Source: Nocardioides islandensis
Lineage (GTDB): Bacteria; Actinomycetota; Actinomycetes; Propionibacteriales; Nocardioidaceae
Direction: 5' to 3'
DNA: 64,000 nt
NCBI RefSeq assembly: GCF_015352455.1
Contig: NZ_JADKPN010000013.1
Coordinates: forward strand, 62,001-126,000
Made by a program: the position numbers and the translations under genes. The notes beneath the pieces are model-generated. The model did not search any database. It was not told the origin of the DNA and saw only the letters and a list, made by a program, of their open reading frames with translations. This document shows, one piece after another, positions 15,181 to 24,972 of this stretch; the first letter of the stretch is position 1; each line of letters begins with the position of its first letter.

Positions 15181-18012
15181 GTGACCATCCCCTTCGCCGA
15201 CCGCCACATCGGCCTGAACGCCGACGACGTCACGACGATGCTGAAGACCGTCGGCTACGACTCCCTCGAGGCGTTGATGGGCGAGGCCGTGCCGTCCGCG
15301 ATCCGCACCACCGCGCTCGACCTCCCCGCGGCGGCCTCGGAGCAGGAGGCAGCCGCCGAGCTGCGCGCGCTCGCTGCTGACAACCGGCCGGCCGAGCCGA
15401 TGATCGGGCTCGGCTACCACGGCACGATCACGCCCGCCGTCATCCGCCGCAACGTGCTGGAGGACCCGAGTTGGTACACCGCGTACACGCCGTACCAACC
15501 CGAGATCTCCCAGGGGCGCCTCGAGGCACTGATCAACTTCCAGACGGTCGTCGCCGACCTCAGCGGCCTGCCGACGGCCAACGCGTCGCTCCTCGACGAG
15601 GGCACCGCGGCCGCGGAGGCGATGACGCTCGTACGTCGCGCCAACCGCAAGGCGTCCGGCCCGTTCGTGGTCGACGCGGACTCCCTGCCGCAGACCATCG
15701 CCGTGGTGCGCACCCGCGCCGAGGCGATGGGCATCGAGGTCGTGGTGGCCGACCTGACCGACGGGCTCCCGGACGGTGAGCTGTCCGGGCTGCTCGTGTC
15801 GTACCCCGGTGCGTCGGGCCGCATCGTCGACCCGCGCCCGCTCGTCGACGCCGCCCACGGGCGCGACGCCCTCGTCGTCGTCGCGTCCGACCTGCTGGCC
15901 CTCACCCTCCTCGAGGCGCCCGGGGAGCTCGGCGCCGACGTGGTGATCGGGTCGTCGCAGCGCTTCGGTGTCCCGCTCTTCTACGGCGGCCCGCACGCCG
16001 GCTTCATGGCCGTCGCGGCCGGCCTCGAGCGTCACCTCCCCGGCCGCCTCGTCGGGGTCTCGGTCGACGTCGAGGGACGTCCGGCGTACCGCCTGGCCCT
16101 CCAGACCCGGGAGCAGCACATCCGCCGCGACAAGGCGACGTCCAACATCTGCACGGCCCAGGTGCTGCTGGCGGTGGTGGCCTCGATGTACGCCGTCTAC
16201 CACGGCCCCGATGGCCTCGCGGCGATCGCGACGGAGGTCAACGAGAAGGCCCGCGGCCTCGCCGCGTCGCTGTCGGCCGGCGGCGTCGAGGTCGTGCACG
16301 AGCAGTTCTTCGACACCGTCCTGACCCGCGTGCCCGGTCGGGCCGCGGACGTCGTCGCGGCCGCCCGCGAGGGCGGCGCGCACCTGCGCCTCGTCGACGA
16401 CGACCACGTGGGCATCAGCGTGGGGGAGTCCGCGACCCCGGCGTCTCTCGAAGCCGTGCTCGAGGCGTTCGGGGTCTCCCGCCTCGAGGACGAGCCCGCG
16501 GCCAGCCTGCCCGCGGACCTGCGCCGCGCGACGCCGTACCTCACCCACGCGGTGTTCTCGACCCACCGCACCGAGACCCGGATGCTGCGGTACCTGCGCC
16601 GGCTGAGCGACCGCGACTACGCGCTGGACCTCGGCATGATCCCGCTCGGCTCGTGCACCATGAAGCTCAACGCGACGACCGAGATGGAGCCCATCTCGCT
16701 GCCGGGCTTCGCCGACCTGCATCCGTTTGCGCCGGCCGAGGACGCCGGCGGCTACCGGCGGCTGGTCGCCGACCTCGAGGGCTGGCTGGCCGAGGTGACC
16801 GGCTACGACAAGGTGTCCATCCAGCCGAACGCCGGCTCGCAGGGGGAGCTGGCCGGCCTGCTGGCGATCCGCGGCTTCCACCGCGCGAACGGCGACGAGG
16901 GCCGGACCGTCTGCCTGATCCCGTCGTCGGCGCACGGCACGAACGCCGCCTCCGCGGTGATGGCCGGGATGAAGGTCGTGGTCGTGAAGGCCACCGAGAA
17001 CGGCTCGGTCGACCTCGACGACCTGCGCGCCCAGTGCGAGGCGCACCACGACGACCTCGCGGCGATCATGGTGACCTACCCGTCGACGCACGGCGTCTAC
17101 GAGGACACCATCAAGGACCTCTGCGCGATCGTGCACGACCACGGCGGCCAGGTGTACGTCGACGGCGCCAACCTCAACGCGCTGCTGGGGTACGCCCGGC
17201 CCGGCGAGTTCGGCGGGGACGTCTCGCACCTCAACCTGCACAAGACGTTCTGCATCCCGCACGGTGGCGGCGGTCCCGGCGTCGGCCCGATCGGGGTGCG
17301 CGCGCACCTCGCTCCGTACCTGCCCTCGCACCCGATGCACCCCGAGCCGGAGAAGCGCGAGGGCATCGGCCCGATCAGCGCGGCGCCGTACGGCTCGACG
17401 GGCATCCTGCCGATCTCGTGGGCCTACGTGCGGATGATGGGTCCCGACGGCCTGACCCGGGCCACGGCCAGCGCAGTGCTGGCGGCCAACTACGTGGCGA
17501 AGCGGCTGGGCGAGCACTTCCCGGTGCTGTACCGCGGCGAGGACGGTCTCGTCGCGCACGAGTGCATCCTCGACGTCCGCGCCATCACCAAGGAGACCGG
17601 CGTGACCGTCGACGACGTCGCGAAGCGGCTCATCGACTACGGCTTCCACGCGCCGACCATGTCGTTCCCGGTCGCGGGCACCCTGATGGTCGAGCCGACG
17701 GAGTCCGAGGACCTCGGCGAGATCGACCGGTTCTGCGACGCGATGATCGCGATCAAGGGCGAGATCGACCGGGTGGCCGCGGGGGAGTGGACCGCCGAGG
17801 ACTCGCCCCTGCGCAACGCGCCCCACACCACGCGGGCGATCGTCGACAAGTGGGAGCGGCCCTACGACCGCGAGATCGGGGCCTTCCCGGCCGGCCTGGA
17901 CCCGGACAAGTACTGGCCGCCGGTCGCGCGCATCGACCAGGCGTACGGCGACCGCAACCTGGTCTGCTCGTGCCCGCCGCCGGAGGCCTTCGCCGAGGCA
18001 ACCGACGGGTGA
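15181..18012 (+). CDS. gcvP: Glycine dehydrogenase (decarboxylating), P protein
   Basis: 943 aa, full length for the single-chain P protein. It decarboxylates glycine using PLP and passes the aminomethyl group to lipoyl-GcvH. The N-terminal half starts FADRHIGLNADDVTTMLKTV and has MIGLGYHGTITPAVIRRNVL. The C-terminal half has the PLP lysine in HLNLHKTFCIPHGGGGPG (about residue 688) and SWAYVRMMGPDGLTRATASA. It starts at GTG 15181 with GAGGAGCC upstream. It is controlled by the glycine riboswitch just upstream and separated from gcvH by four genes. A serine hydrolase gene overlaps its stop by 4 nt. Confidence 0.97.
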   Translation: MTIPFADRHIGLNADDVTTMLKTVGYDSLEALMGEAVPSAIRTTALDLPAAASEQEAAAELRALAADNRPAEPMIGLGYHGTITPAVIRRNVLEDPSWYTAYTPYQPEISQGRLEALINFQTVVADLSGLPTANASLLDEGTAAAEAMTLVRRANRKASGPFVVDADSLPQTIAVVRTRAEAMGIEVVVADLTDGLPDGELSGLLVSYPGASGRIVDPRPLVDAAHGRDALVVVASDLLALTLLEAPGELGADVVIGSSQRFGVPLFYGGPHAGFMAVAAGLERHLPGRLVGVSVDVEGRPAYRLALQTREQHIRRDKATSNICTAQVLLAVVASMYAVYHGPDGLAAIATEVNEKARGLAASLSAGGVEVVHEQFFDTVLTRVPGRAADVVAAAREGGAHLRLVDDDHVGISVGESATPASLEAVLEAFGVSRLEDEPAASLPADLRRATPYLTHAVFSTHRTETRMLRYLRRLSDRDYALDLGMIPLGSCTMKLNATTEMEPISLPGFADLHPFAPAEDAGGYRRLVADLEGWLAEVTGYDKVSIQPNAGSQGELAGLLAIRGFHRANGDEGRTVCLIPSSAHGTNAASAVMAGMKVVVVKATENGSVDLDDLRAQCEAHHDDLAAIMVTYPSTHGVYEDTIKDLCAIVHDHGGQVYVDGANLNALLGYARPGEFGGDVSHLNLHKTFCIPHGGGGPGVGPIGVRAHLAPYLPSHPMHPEPEKREGIGPISAAPYGSTGILPISWAYVRMMGPDGLTRATASAVLAANYVAKRLGEHFPVLYRGEDGLVAHECILDVRAITKETGVTVDDVAKRLIDYGFHAPTMSFPVAGTLMVEPTESEDLGEIDRFCDAMIAIKGEIDRVAAGEWTAEDSPLRNAPHTTRAIVDKWERPYDREIGAFPAGLDPDKYWPPVARIDQAYGDRNLVCSCPPPEAFAEATDG

Positions 18013-19295
18013 TCGACCTCGACGAGCGGCTGTCCCGGCTGCAGGGCCGCGGACGGCTGCCCTCGGTGGTCGCCGGCGTGCTGTCGGCCGGCTCGTTGAC
18101 CTGGGTCGGCGGCGCGGGCGAGGTACCCGGACCGCCGGACGACACGCAGTACCGGATCGGCTCGATCACCAAGACGCTCGTCGCCGTCACCGTGATGCGG
18201 CTCCGGGACGAGGGCCTGCTGGCGCTGACCGACCCGATCGGCCGGTTCGTGCCGGAGGCGGGGTACGCCGAGGCGTCGGTGCGTGACCTGCTCGCGCACG
18301 TGTCCGGGATGCAGAGCGAGCCGGTCGGGTCGTGGTGGGAGCGGTCGCCGGGCGTCCCGGTGCCCGACCTGCTCGCGGCCAACACCTCCGCCGGCCGGGT
18401 GGCGGACACCGGGTCCTACTACCACTACTCGAACCTCGGCTTCGCGCTGCTGGGCGAGGCGGTGGCCCGCCTGCGGGGTCGACCCTGGTTCGAGGTGGTG
18501 GCCGACGAGCTGCTGGTTCCGCTGGGCATGACCCGCACGTCGTACCTGCCCGTCGCCCCGCACGCGCAGGGGTACAGCGTCGACCACTTCCACGAGACGC
18601 TCACCGAGGAGCCGCACCAGGACACCGGTGCGATGGCGCCCGCCGGGCAGGCGTGGAGCACGGTCGCCGACCTCGCGCGGTGGGCGGACTTCCTGGCGAC
18701 GGGTCACGAGACCGTGCTCGCGCGGGAGACGCTCGACGAGATGGCGACGCTCCAGGCGCCGGCCGAGGGCTACGGGCTCGGGCTGCGGCTGATGGACGTG
18801 CGGGGCACCGCGTACGCCGGTCACACCGGCTCGATGCCGGGCTTCCTGGCGTCGCTGTTCGTCGACCGGTCCAGGCGCGACGGCGTGGTCGCGCTGGCCA
18901 ACGCCACCACCGGGCTGCCCGCGGAGTCGGTGCCGCGACTGCTGCTCGGCGAGCACGCGCCGCCGCGGGCCGAGCCCTGGGTCCCGACGACCGTCGTCCC
19001 CGAGGCCGTGACCGGCCTGCCCGGGCTCTGGTTCTGGGGCCACACCGCCCTCGAGCTGCGCTGGCACCACGGGGTGCTCCGGCTGCACCAGCCCGGCGAG
19101 GTACGGGACGCCTACGAGTTCGAGGTACGTGCGGACGGCACCATCGTGGGGACCGTCGGCTACCACCGGGGCGAGACGATGCACGTGCACCGCCGCCCCG
19201 ACGGCTCCGTCTCCCACCTCGTCTGCGCGACATTCGTCTACACGCGCATCCCCTACGACCCCGACGTCCCCATCCCCGGGGGTCATCCGGCCTGA
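18009..19295 (+). CDS. Serine hydrolase, beta-lactamase/class C-like
   Basis: 428 aa. The three penicillin-binding-fold motifs are present: SxxK as SITK in YRIGSITKTLVAVTV (about residue 54), YxN as YSN in YYHYSNLGFALLGEA, and HTG in YAGHTGSMPGFL. The C-terminal 100 residues are beta-rich (LWFWGHTALELRWHHGVLRL). No signal peptide is seen, so it is predicted to be cytosolic, probably an esterase or peptidase rather than a true beta-lactamase. It starts at GTG 18009 within the gcvP stop (GTGA), so the riboswitch may also control it. A functional link to glycine is not evident. Confidence 0.85.
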   Translation: MIDLDERLSRLQGRGRLPSVVAGVLSAGSLTWVGGAGEVPGPPDDTQYRIGSITKTLVAVTVMRLRDEGLLALTDPIGRFVPEAGYAEASVRDLLAHVSGMQSEPVGSWWERSPGVPVPDLLAANTSAGRVADTGSYYHYSNLGFALLGEAVARLRGRPWFEVVADELLVPLGMTRTSYLPVAPHAQGYSVDHFHETLTEEPHQDTGAMAPAGQAWSTVADLARWADFLATGHETVLARETLDEMATLQAPAEGYGLGLRLMDVRGTAYAGHTGSMPGFLASLFVDRSRRDGVVALANATTGLPAESVPRLLLGEHAPPRAEPWVPTTVVPEAVTGLPGLWFWGHTALELRWHHGVLRLHQPGEVRDAYEFEVRADGTIVGTVGYHRGETMHVHRRPDGSVSHLVCATFVYTRIPYDPDVPIPGGHPA

Positions 19296-19299
19296 CATG

Positions 19300-19366
19300 G
19301 GGATAGTCCCCGACGTTCGGGCCCATGTCCACAGCGGTTGAGGACCCATTCGTCGGGGACTATCCC
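19300..19366. repeat. 67-bp hairpin element, family 1, copy C
   Basis: Left arm 19300-19324 begins GGGATAGTCCCCGACG. Right arm 19342-19366 ends with its exact complement CGTCGGGGACTATCCC. Arms are 25 bp, about 21 paired, with a 17-nt loop. It fills the gap between two convergent genes. Copy D at 49372-49438 has the same length and layout, the same outer 10 bp and four compensated pair changes in the stem. Confidence 0.85.
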
Positions 19367-19377
19367 GGAACGCCACG

Positions 19378-19905
19378 TCAGACGATCGGGATCTTCTTGA
19401 CCTCGAGGTCGTAGAAGAAGGCGGTGTCGCAGGCGAGGGGGACGGACTTGCCGGCGTACCGGGCGCCCATGTCGGTGACGATCTGGCGGTGGTAGCCGCG
19501 GGTCTTGATGAGGTACCCGGCGTCCTCGTGCTCGTCGTACACCTTGGTCCGGGGGCCGTGGCGCTCGGCGACGCCCTCGATGAGGACGCGCTTGCCGTTG
19601 ACCTTGACCGACGCCTTGACGACCGAGTCGACGACGAACTTCTGGTCGGTCTCCTTGGAGGCGCCGTTGCCGCCGTCGGGGTCGCCGAGGACGACCTGGA
19701 GGGTGTTGCCGTAGCGCTGGTTCTCGTACAGCGAGGCGTAGACCTGGACGCCGTGGGCGTCCCCGGTGCACTCGAGGACGATGCCGCGCTCCCTCTGCCA
19801 CTGCGGGGTGTCGGCGTGGGCGGCGGAGCCCGAGCCGGCGATGCCGACGAGGGCGGTGGCGAGGAGGCCGGCGGCGGCGAGGCCGCGACTGGTCTTGGTG
19901 TTCAT
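19378..19905 (-). CDS. Secreted protein of unknown function
   Basis: 175 aa from ATG 19905, with GGGAG 11 nt upstream. A Sec-type signal peptide is clear (SRGLAAAGLLATALVGIAGS, cleavage near AHA-DT, residue 32). The mature part is mostly polar and beta-rich: RERGIVLECTGDAHGVQVYA, SLYENQRYGNTLQVVLGD, RGYHRQIVTDMGARYAGKSV. Two cysteines (ECTG and LACD) could form a disulfide. I do not recognise a family. It stands alone, converging on the serine hydrolase gene, and lies 91 bp from the sbcC stop. Confidence 0.75.
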   Translation of the reverse strand: MNTKTSRGLAAAGLLATALVGIAGSGSAAHADTPQWQRERGIVLECTGDAHGVQVYASLYENQRYGNTLQVVLGDPDGGNGASKETDQKFVVDSVVKASVKVNGKRVLIEGVAERHGPRTKVYDEHEDAGYLIKTRGYHRQIVTDMGARYAGKSVPLACDTAFFYDLEVKKIPIV

Positions 19906-19996
19906 GGTGGTGTGCTCCCTGGGATGTTCGCTGTCGATGTCGAGACCAAGACGCGGGCACCCGGGAGCAGGTTGGAGACGGACCGTGTGGCCTGCG

Positions 19997-22861
19997 TCAC
20001 CCACGCAGCCGCAGGGTGGAGCCGCTGCGCGCCTTCGTCACCACGAGCTGGGTGGGGATGCGGTCGCGCATCTCGGCGACGTGGCTGACGACACCCACGA
20101 CGCGACCGCCGTCGCGCAAGGAGTCGAGGGTGTCCATGACGTCGTCCAGGGTGTCGGCGTCCAGCGACCCGAACCCCTCGTCGACGAACAGCGTGTCGAG
20201 CGTCGCGCCGCCGACCTCGTGCATGATCACGTCGGCCAGGCCGAGGGCCAGCGCGAGCGAGACCACGAACGTCTCGCCACCCGACAGCGTGGCCGGGTCC
20301 CGGCTCTCGCCGGACCAGTCGTCGCGCACCAGCAGGCTCAGGCCGCCGCGTCGCTCGCCGGCTCCACGCCGGCCGGTGTGCTCGAGGGAGTAGCGCCGGT
20401 CGCTCATGGTGGCCAGCCGTTGGTTGGCCGCGTCGACGACCTGGGAGAGCCGGAAGCCGAGGACGTACGCCGACAGCCGCATCTGCAGGGTGTTGTCGGG
20501 CGACTTCCCCTCGGCGAACGACGCCAGCCCGGCCACCAGGTCGAGCTCGGCCCGGACCGGCGCCCACGCGGACGCGGCGGCGCCGAGCCGTCCGTCCAGC
20601 TGGGCCAGCCGGGTGGCGCGGGAGGTCTCACGGCGTTCGGCGGCGTGACCCTCGGTGAGCTCGGCGGCGGCCGTGTCGTGCGCCCGCGTCAGGGCGTCGA
20701 CGTCCGGCGCGTCGGCCCGCGCGGCCGCGGCGTGCTCGTCGTCGCCCAGCACGGCGTCGGCGGTGGCCAAGGCGCGGGCGTGGTCGTCGATCGCGCGCTG
20801 GGCGGCGTCGACCTCCTCGTCGGTCATGGCCGCGACCAGGGCGGCCGCCACGTCGGCGAACCCGGCCTCGGCGGCCGTCGCCGCGAGCGCCTGGTCGGCC
20901 TCGTCGCGGGCCAGCGCCGCGGCGTCCAGCAGTGCGTGGGCCTCGCGCAGCGCGGTCAGCGCGCGGGCCTCGGCCTCGCGGTGGGAGACCAGGGACGGGA
21001 GGTCGGGGTGCTCGCCGCGGGCCTGGTCGAGCTCGGCGGTCAGCGCGCCCAGCCGCTCGTCGAGAGCGGCGATCGTGGTGTCGAGCTCGGCCGACCGGGC
21101 CACGGCCCGCTCCAGGGCGTCGGCCTCGGCGGCCGCGGCCTCGGTGGCCGTCAGCCTCGTCGCCGTCGCCCCCAGGGCCTCCTGGAGCTGGTCGAGGTCG
21201 TCGCTGCCGGCGGCCTGGAGCACGACCGCGGCGTGGGTCTCCAGGTCGGCGGCGTGCCGTGCACGGGCGTGCTCCTCGGCCGCGGCGTCGTCCAGCCGCC
21301 GGCGCAGGGCCTTCTCCGAGGCGGCGTCCGGGGCGTCGGGCGCCGGCGTCGCGAGGTGCGGGTGGTGCTCGGAGCCGCACACGGGGCAGCTCCCGCCGCC
21401 CACCGCCAGACGGCCGGCGATCTCGGCGGCCATCCCGTCGAGCCGGGCCTGTTGGAGGGTCACCAGCTCCTCGACCAGAGCCAGCCGCGCGGACACCACC
21501 TGGTTGAGGTCGAGCTGGGCGGTGACCAGGTCGTTGCGGACCGACTGCAGCTCCCGGCACGCCTCCACGCGGCGTACGGCATCGTCACGAGCGGCGGCCT
21601 CGACCGGGAGCCGCATCGCCGCGGCTCGCGCACCAGCGGCGCGGTTGCGGAGGACGCCGAGCTCGACGTCGCCACGCTCGGCCCGCGCCGCGACCAGCCG
21701 GGCGACGACCTCGGCACGCTCCCGCTCGCGCGGCAGCAGAGCGCGCGCCGACGCGGCGGCGTCCGTGGCTGCCGAGAGCAGGCCCGGGAGGGCGTCGGCG
21801 GACAGCGCGTCGGGAGGTACGCCGAGCAGCTCCGCCGCCGCTGCGCGGTCCCGGTCGGCTCGCCCTCCGGCGGCCTCGTGCGCGGCCTGCGCCCGGACCA
21901 GCACGCGATGCACCGGCCCGACCGCCCGGGCCCGCGAGGCCTCGGCCAGGCGGGTGCGCAGGTCGGCGACCTGGCCGCCCCGTGCCAGCAGGGCGGCGTG
22001 GTCGCGTGCTGCGGCGGCGTGACGGGCGCGCAGGGCGGCGACCCGGCGGGCCGACTCGAGCTCCGCGCGAGCGGCCGCCTCCGCCTCCCGCAGCGCGGGG
22101 AGCGCGGCAGCCAAGGTCTCGGCCAGGTCGCTCGCGGAGTCGGCCAGGCCGCTGCTCCAGGCGAGTGGTGCCTCGGCGAGGTCCGGGGCCGACGCCTCGG
22201 CCGTCTCGCTGATCCGGTGCACGAGCCCGGCGACGGCGCGCTCGTGCTCCAGGCTGCGGCGGTGGAGAGCCAGCCTCCGGTCACGCAGCCACGTCTCCAC
22301 CTGCTCGAACCGCTCGGTGCGGAAGAGCTGCTGGAGGAGCTGGTGGCGCTCCTGTGAGGAGGCGCGCAGGAACGCCTGGAACCGCCCCTGCGGCAGCATG
22401 GCCACCTGCGTGAACTGGGTGAGGTTCATGCCGACGAGACCGGTGACCAGGTGTCCCGCCTCGTCGAGGCGGGTGGTCAGCGGCTGCCACGCGCCGTCGA
22501 CGTGCTCGCTGACCACGACCGACGCCTGCTGCGGCGTGACCCCGGTGCCGCGCTTCTTCGGACGCTGCCACGCGGGGGATCGGGCGATCCGGAACCGCCG
22601 CCCCGCCAGCGTCGCCTCCAGGGTGACCCGGGGCGTCGCGGAGGCGTCGGCCTGGTCCGCGCGCAGCCGCTTGGCGTCGTTGCGCTCGCCGGGCACGGCG
22701 CCGTAGAGCGCGAAGCACACCGCGTCGAGCACGCTGGTCTTGCCGGCCCCCGTGGCGCCGGACAGCAGGAACAGTCCCGCCGCGCTCAGCGCGTCGAAGT
22801 CCACGGTGGCGGTGTCGGCGAACGGGCCGAAGGCGGTGACCTCCAGCCGGTGCAGCCTCAC
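19997..22861 (-). CDS. sbcC: Exonuclease SbcC, SMC-type ATPase subunit
   Basis: 954 aa. Walker A is LSGATGAGKTSVLDAV (residues 34-49). Long coiled coils rich in Ala/Arg/Glu flank a central zinc hook, CPVCGSEHHPH. The C-terminal lobe has ABC signature LSGGETFVVSLALALGLADV and Walker B TLFVDEGFGSLDADTLDDVM. With SbcD it forms the Mre11-Rad50-type nuclease that opens DNA hairpins and processes double-strand ends. It lies 18 nt after sbcD on the same strand, in one operon. Confidence 0.95.
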   Translation of the reverse strand: MRLHRLEVTAFGPFADTATVDFDALSAAGLFLLSGATGAGKTSVLDAVCFALYGAVPGERNDAKRLRADQADASATPRVTLEATLAGRRFRIARSPAWQRPKKRGTGVTPQQASVVVSEHVDGAWQPLTTRLDEAGHLVTGLVGMNLTQFTQVAMLPQGRFQAFLRASSQERHQLLQQLFRTERFEQVETWLRDRRLALHRRSLEHERAVAGLVHRISETAEASAPDLAEAPLAWSSGLADSASDLAETLAAALPALREAEAAARAELESARRVAALRARHAAAARDHAALLARGGQVADLRTRLAEASRARAVGPVHRVLVRAQAAHEAAGGRADRDRAAAAELLGVPPDALSADALPGLLSAATDAAASARALLPRERERAEVVARLVAARAERGDVELGVLRNRAAGARAAAMRLPVEAAARDDAVRRVEACRELQSVRNDLVTAQLDLNQVVSARLALVEELVTLQQARLDGMAAEIAGRLAVGGGSCPVCGSEHHPHLATPAPDAPDAASEKALRRRLDDAAAEEHARARHAADLETHAAVVLQAAGSDDLDQLQEALGATATRLTATEAAAAEADALERAVARSAELDTTIAALDERLGALTAELDQARGEHPDLPSLVSHREAEARALTALREAHALLDAAALARDEADQALAATAAEAGFADVAAALVAAMTDEEVDAAQRAIDDHARALATADAVLGDDEHAAAARADAPDVDALTRAHDTAAAELTEGHAAERRETSRATRLAQLDGRLGAAASAWAPVRAELDLVAGLASFAEGKSPDNTLQMRLSAYVLGFRLSQVVDAANQRLATMSDRRYSLEHTGRRGAGERRGGLSLLVRDDWSGESRDPATLSGGETFVVSLALALGLADVIMHEVGGATLDTLFVDEGFGSLDADTLDDVMDTLDSLRDGGRVVGVVSHVAEMRDRIPTQLVVTKARSGSTLRLRG

Positions 22862-22879
22862 CGGTCACTCACCTGTCAC

Positions 22880-24046
22880 TCACCGGGCACCCACCGACAG
22901 CAGGGTGTCGACGTCGGAGTCGTCCGTGCACGCGTCGCAGGCCTGCTGGAGGAGGGCGGACTCCGCGGGCGTGGCGGAGCTGCCGCGCAGCTCACGCACG
23001 AACTCGAGGGCGATGTCGTGGTCGGACCGGGCGCCGGGGCGGGCCGTGGGCACGGACGGTACGTCGGCCCCGCGCGGCTCGAACGCCAGCACCAGCGTGT
23101 GCGGGAACCGGCGGCGCAGCCGCTCCATCGGGTGGGCCGGGCGCACGGCGTCGGTGATCGTGACGTGCACCCAGCAGGCCTCGGCGTGGTCGAGGTCCGG
23201 GTCGGCGAGCAGCGTCTCGAGATCGCCGGTGATGCGCGCCAGCCTGCGCGGGACCGGGGCCTCGACGAGCTCGGCGGTCACCGACCCGTCGGCCGCGAGG
23301 TCGACGAGCCACGAGCCCTTGGTCTGGTGGGTCTCGGAGAAGGAGTAGGCGAGCGGCGAGCCACTGTAGCGGACGCGGTCGGTCAGGGTCTGTGCCCCGT
23401 GCAGGTGTCCCAGGGCGGCGTAGTCGACTCCGTCGAACACCGACGTCGACACGCGCGACACCCCGCCCACGCTGATGTCCCGCTCGGACTCGCTGGGCTG
23501 GCCGCCGGCGACGAACGCGTGCGCGAGCACCACGGACCTGGTGCCGGGCCGCGACGTGAGGTCCCGACGTACCTTCCCCATCGCGGTGGCCAGGGCCGCC
23601 TCGTGCGAGCGGACCTCCAGCGCCCAGGGCTCGGCGAGGGCCAGCGGGTCGAGGTAGGGCAGGCCGTAGACCGCCACCGGGCCGTGCTCGTCGGCGAGCC
23701 CGACGGGCGTGCCGACGGTCGCGGCGTCGGTGCGGATGAAGACCCCTGCCGCGTCGATCAGCCGCGAGCTGAACCCGAGCCGCTGAGCGGAGTCGTGGTT
23801 GCCGGAGGTCAGCACGACCTGGGCCCGCGAGCGGGCCAGCCGGACCAGCGACTCGTCGGCCAGCCGCACCGCGTCGACCTGGGGGAGCGCGCGGTCGTAG
23901 ACGTCCCCGGCCACCACGACGAGGTCCACCCGCTCCGACTCGACCACGGCGAGCAGGTGGTCGACGTACGCCGCCTGGTGCGTGAGCATCCCCTCGCGGT
24001 GGAACGACCGGCCCAGGTGCCAGTCGGAGGTGTGCAGGATGCGCAT
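22880..24046 (-). CDS. sbcD: Exonuclease SbcD, nuclease subunit
   Basis: 388 aa, starting at ATG 24046 as MRILHTSDWHLGRSFHREGM, the metallophosphoesterase motif I. Other metal ligands are visible in VVVAGDVYDRA, LTSGNHDSAQRLGFSS, VVLAHAFVAGG and YAALGHLHGAQ. It forms the Mn-dependent nuclease of the SbcCD complex. TACCGT lies 6 nt before the start, predicting a leaderless mRNA and making this the head of the sbcDC operon. Longer upstream extensions in frame read antisense to fdhD and are not credible. Confidence 0.95.
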   Translation of the reverse strand: MRILHTSDWHLGRSFHREGMLTHQAAYVDHLLAVVESERVDLVVVAGDVYDRALPQVDAVRLADESLVRLARSRAQVVLTSGNHDSAQRLGFSSRLIDAAGVFIRTDAATVGTPVGLADEHGPVAVYGLPYLDPLALAEPWALEVRSHEAALATAMGKVRRDLTSRPGTRSVVLAHAFVAGGQPSESERDISVGGVSRVSTSVFDGVDYAALGHLHGAQTLTDRVRYSGSPLAYSFSETHQTKGSWLVDLAADGSVTAELVEAPVPRRLARITGDLETLLADPDLDHAEACWVHVTITDAVRPAHPMERLRRRFPHTLVLAFEPRGADVPSVPTARPGARSDHDIALEFVRELRGSSATPAESALLQQACDACTDDSDVDTLLSVGAR

Positions 24047-24052
24047 GTCACG

Positions 24053-24058
24053 ACGGTA
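24053..24058 (-). promoter_or_regulatory. -10 box of a leaderless sbcDC transcript
   Basis: On the minus strand TACCGT is followed by 6 nt and then ATG 24046. No Shine-Dalgarno sequence is present. The spacing matches several other genes in this window. Confidence 0.5.
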
Positions 24059-24111
24059 GAAGGCCACGCCGACACAACCGGGCCGCCACGCGGACGACCC
24101 CGGGGCGGGCG

Positions 24112-24972
24112 TCAGGCGTAGCGGACGGTGCGGTCCTCGCGCGTGAACCCGTACACCGCGAGGCCCGCCTCCTCGGCCAGCGACACGGCGAGGCTCGAGG
24201 GGGCGCCGACCGCGACCAGGGCACCCACGCCGGCGGCGACGGCCTTCTGCACCAGCTCGAAGCCGGCCCGCCCGCTGACGACGAGGCAGGCCTCGGCGGG
24301 GCTCTCGCCCGCGAGCACGCGGGCGCCGGTCACCTTGTCGACGGCGTTGTGCCGGCCCACGTCCTCGCGCACGACCAGGCACCGGCCCTCGGCGGTGAAG
24401 AGCCCGGCGGCGTGCACCCCGCCGGTGCGCCCGAAGACGGCCTGGCCCTCACGGAGCAGGGCGGGCAGGCGGCGTACGACGTCCGGTGACGGCAGCGGGC
24501 CGGCCCAGGTGGTCGTGCTCCCGGCGAGGCGGACGGTGTCGAGGACCGCCGTCACGGAGTCCTTGCCGCACACGCCGCAGGCCGACGAACCGACGCTCAG
24601 CCCGGTGTGCCGGTGACCGATGTCGGTGGCCTCTGTCAGGGTCACCGTCACGACGTTGAGCTCCTGCTCCGGGGTGAGGTCGACGTCGGTGCAGTAGGCG
24701 ATCCCGTGGATGGAGGAAGGAGCCGCCATGCCCTCGTGACAACAGAATCCCGCCGCCAGCTCGAAGTCGTGGCCGGGCGTGCGCATGGTCACCCAGACCC
24801 GTTGCGGGGGAGACCCGGGCCAGGTCATCCGGATCTCCAGCGGCTCCTCGGTGGCCAGCCGGTCCTCGCGTGAGCGTTCGGTGCCCTCGCCGTACTCCCG
24901 CACCCGTGTGCGGACCGTCGGTCCCGGACGCCGGGCGCGGTCCATCCCCACCCGGGACCCGGCCCGGCTCAT
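24112..24972 (-). CDS. fdhD: Formate dehydrogenase accessory sulfurtransferase FdhD
   Basis: 286 aa. FdhD passes sulfur from a cysteine desulfurase to the molybdenum cofactor of formate dehydrogenase. The key cysteines are in SSACGVCGKDSV. Other family segments are RTPGHDFELAAGFC, TGGVHAAGLFT, VREDVGRHNAVDKVTGARVL and SGRAGFELVQKAVAAGVGAL. The start is ATG 24972, which overlaps the pepN stop by 4 nt, so the two genes are coupled. No formate dehydrogenase gene is in the window. Confidence 0.93.
   Translation of the reverse strand: MSRAGSRVGMDRARRPGPTVRTRVREYGEGTERSREDRLATEEPLEIRMTWPGSPPQRVWVTMRTPGHDFELAAGFCCHEGMAAPSSIHGIAYCTDVDLTPEQELNVVTVTLTEATDIGHRHTGLSVGSSACGVCGKDSVTAVLDTVRLAGSTTTWAGPLPSPDVVRRLPALLREGQAVFGRTGGVHAAGLFTAEGRCLVVREDVGRHNAVDKVTGARVLAGESPAEACLVVSGRAGFELVQKAVAAGVGALVAVGAPSSLAVSLAEEAGLAVYGFTREDRTVRYA

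Noticed and set aside
14060..17826. Very long minus-strand frame opposite gcvP
   Set aside because: Low-complexity translation with no known motif, while gcvP and its riboswitch account for the plus strand.
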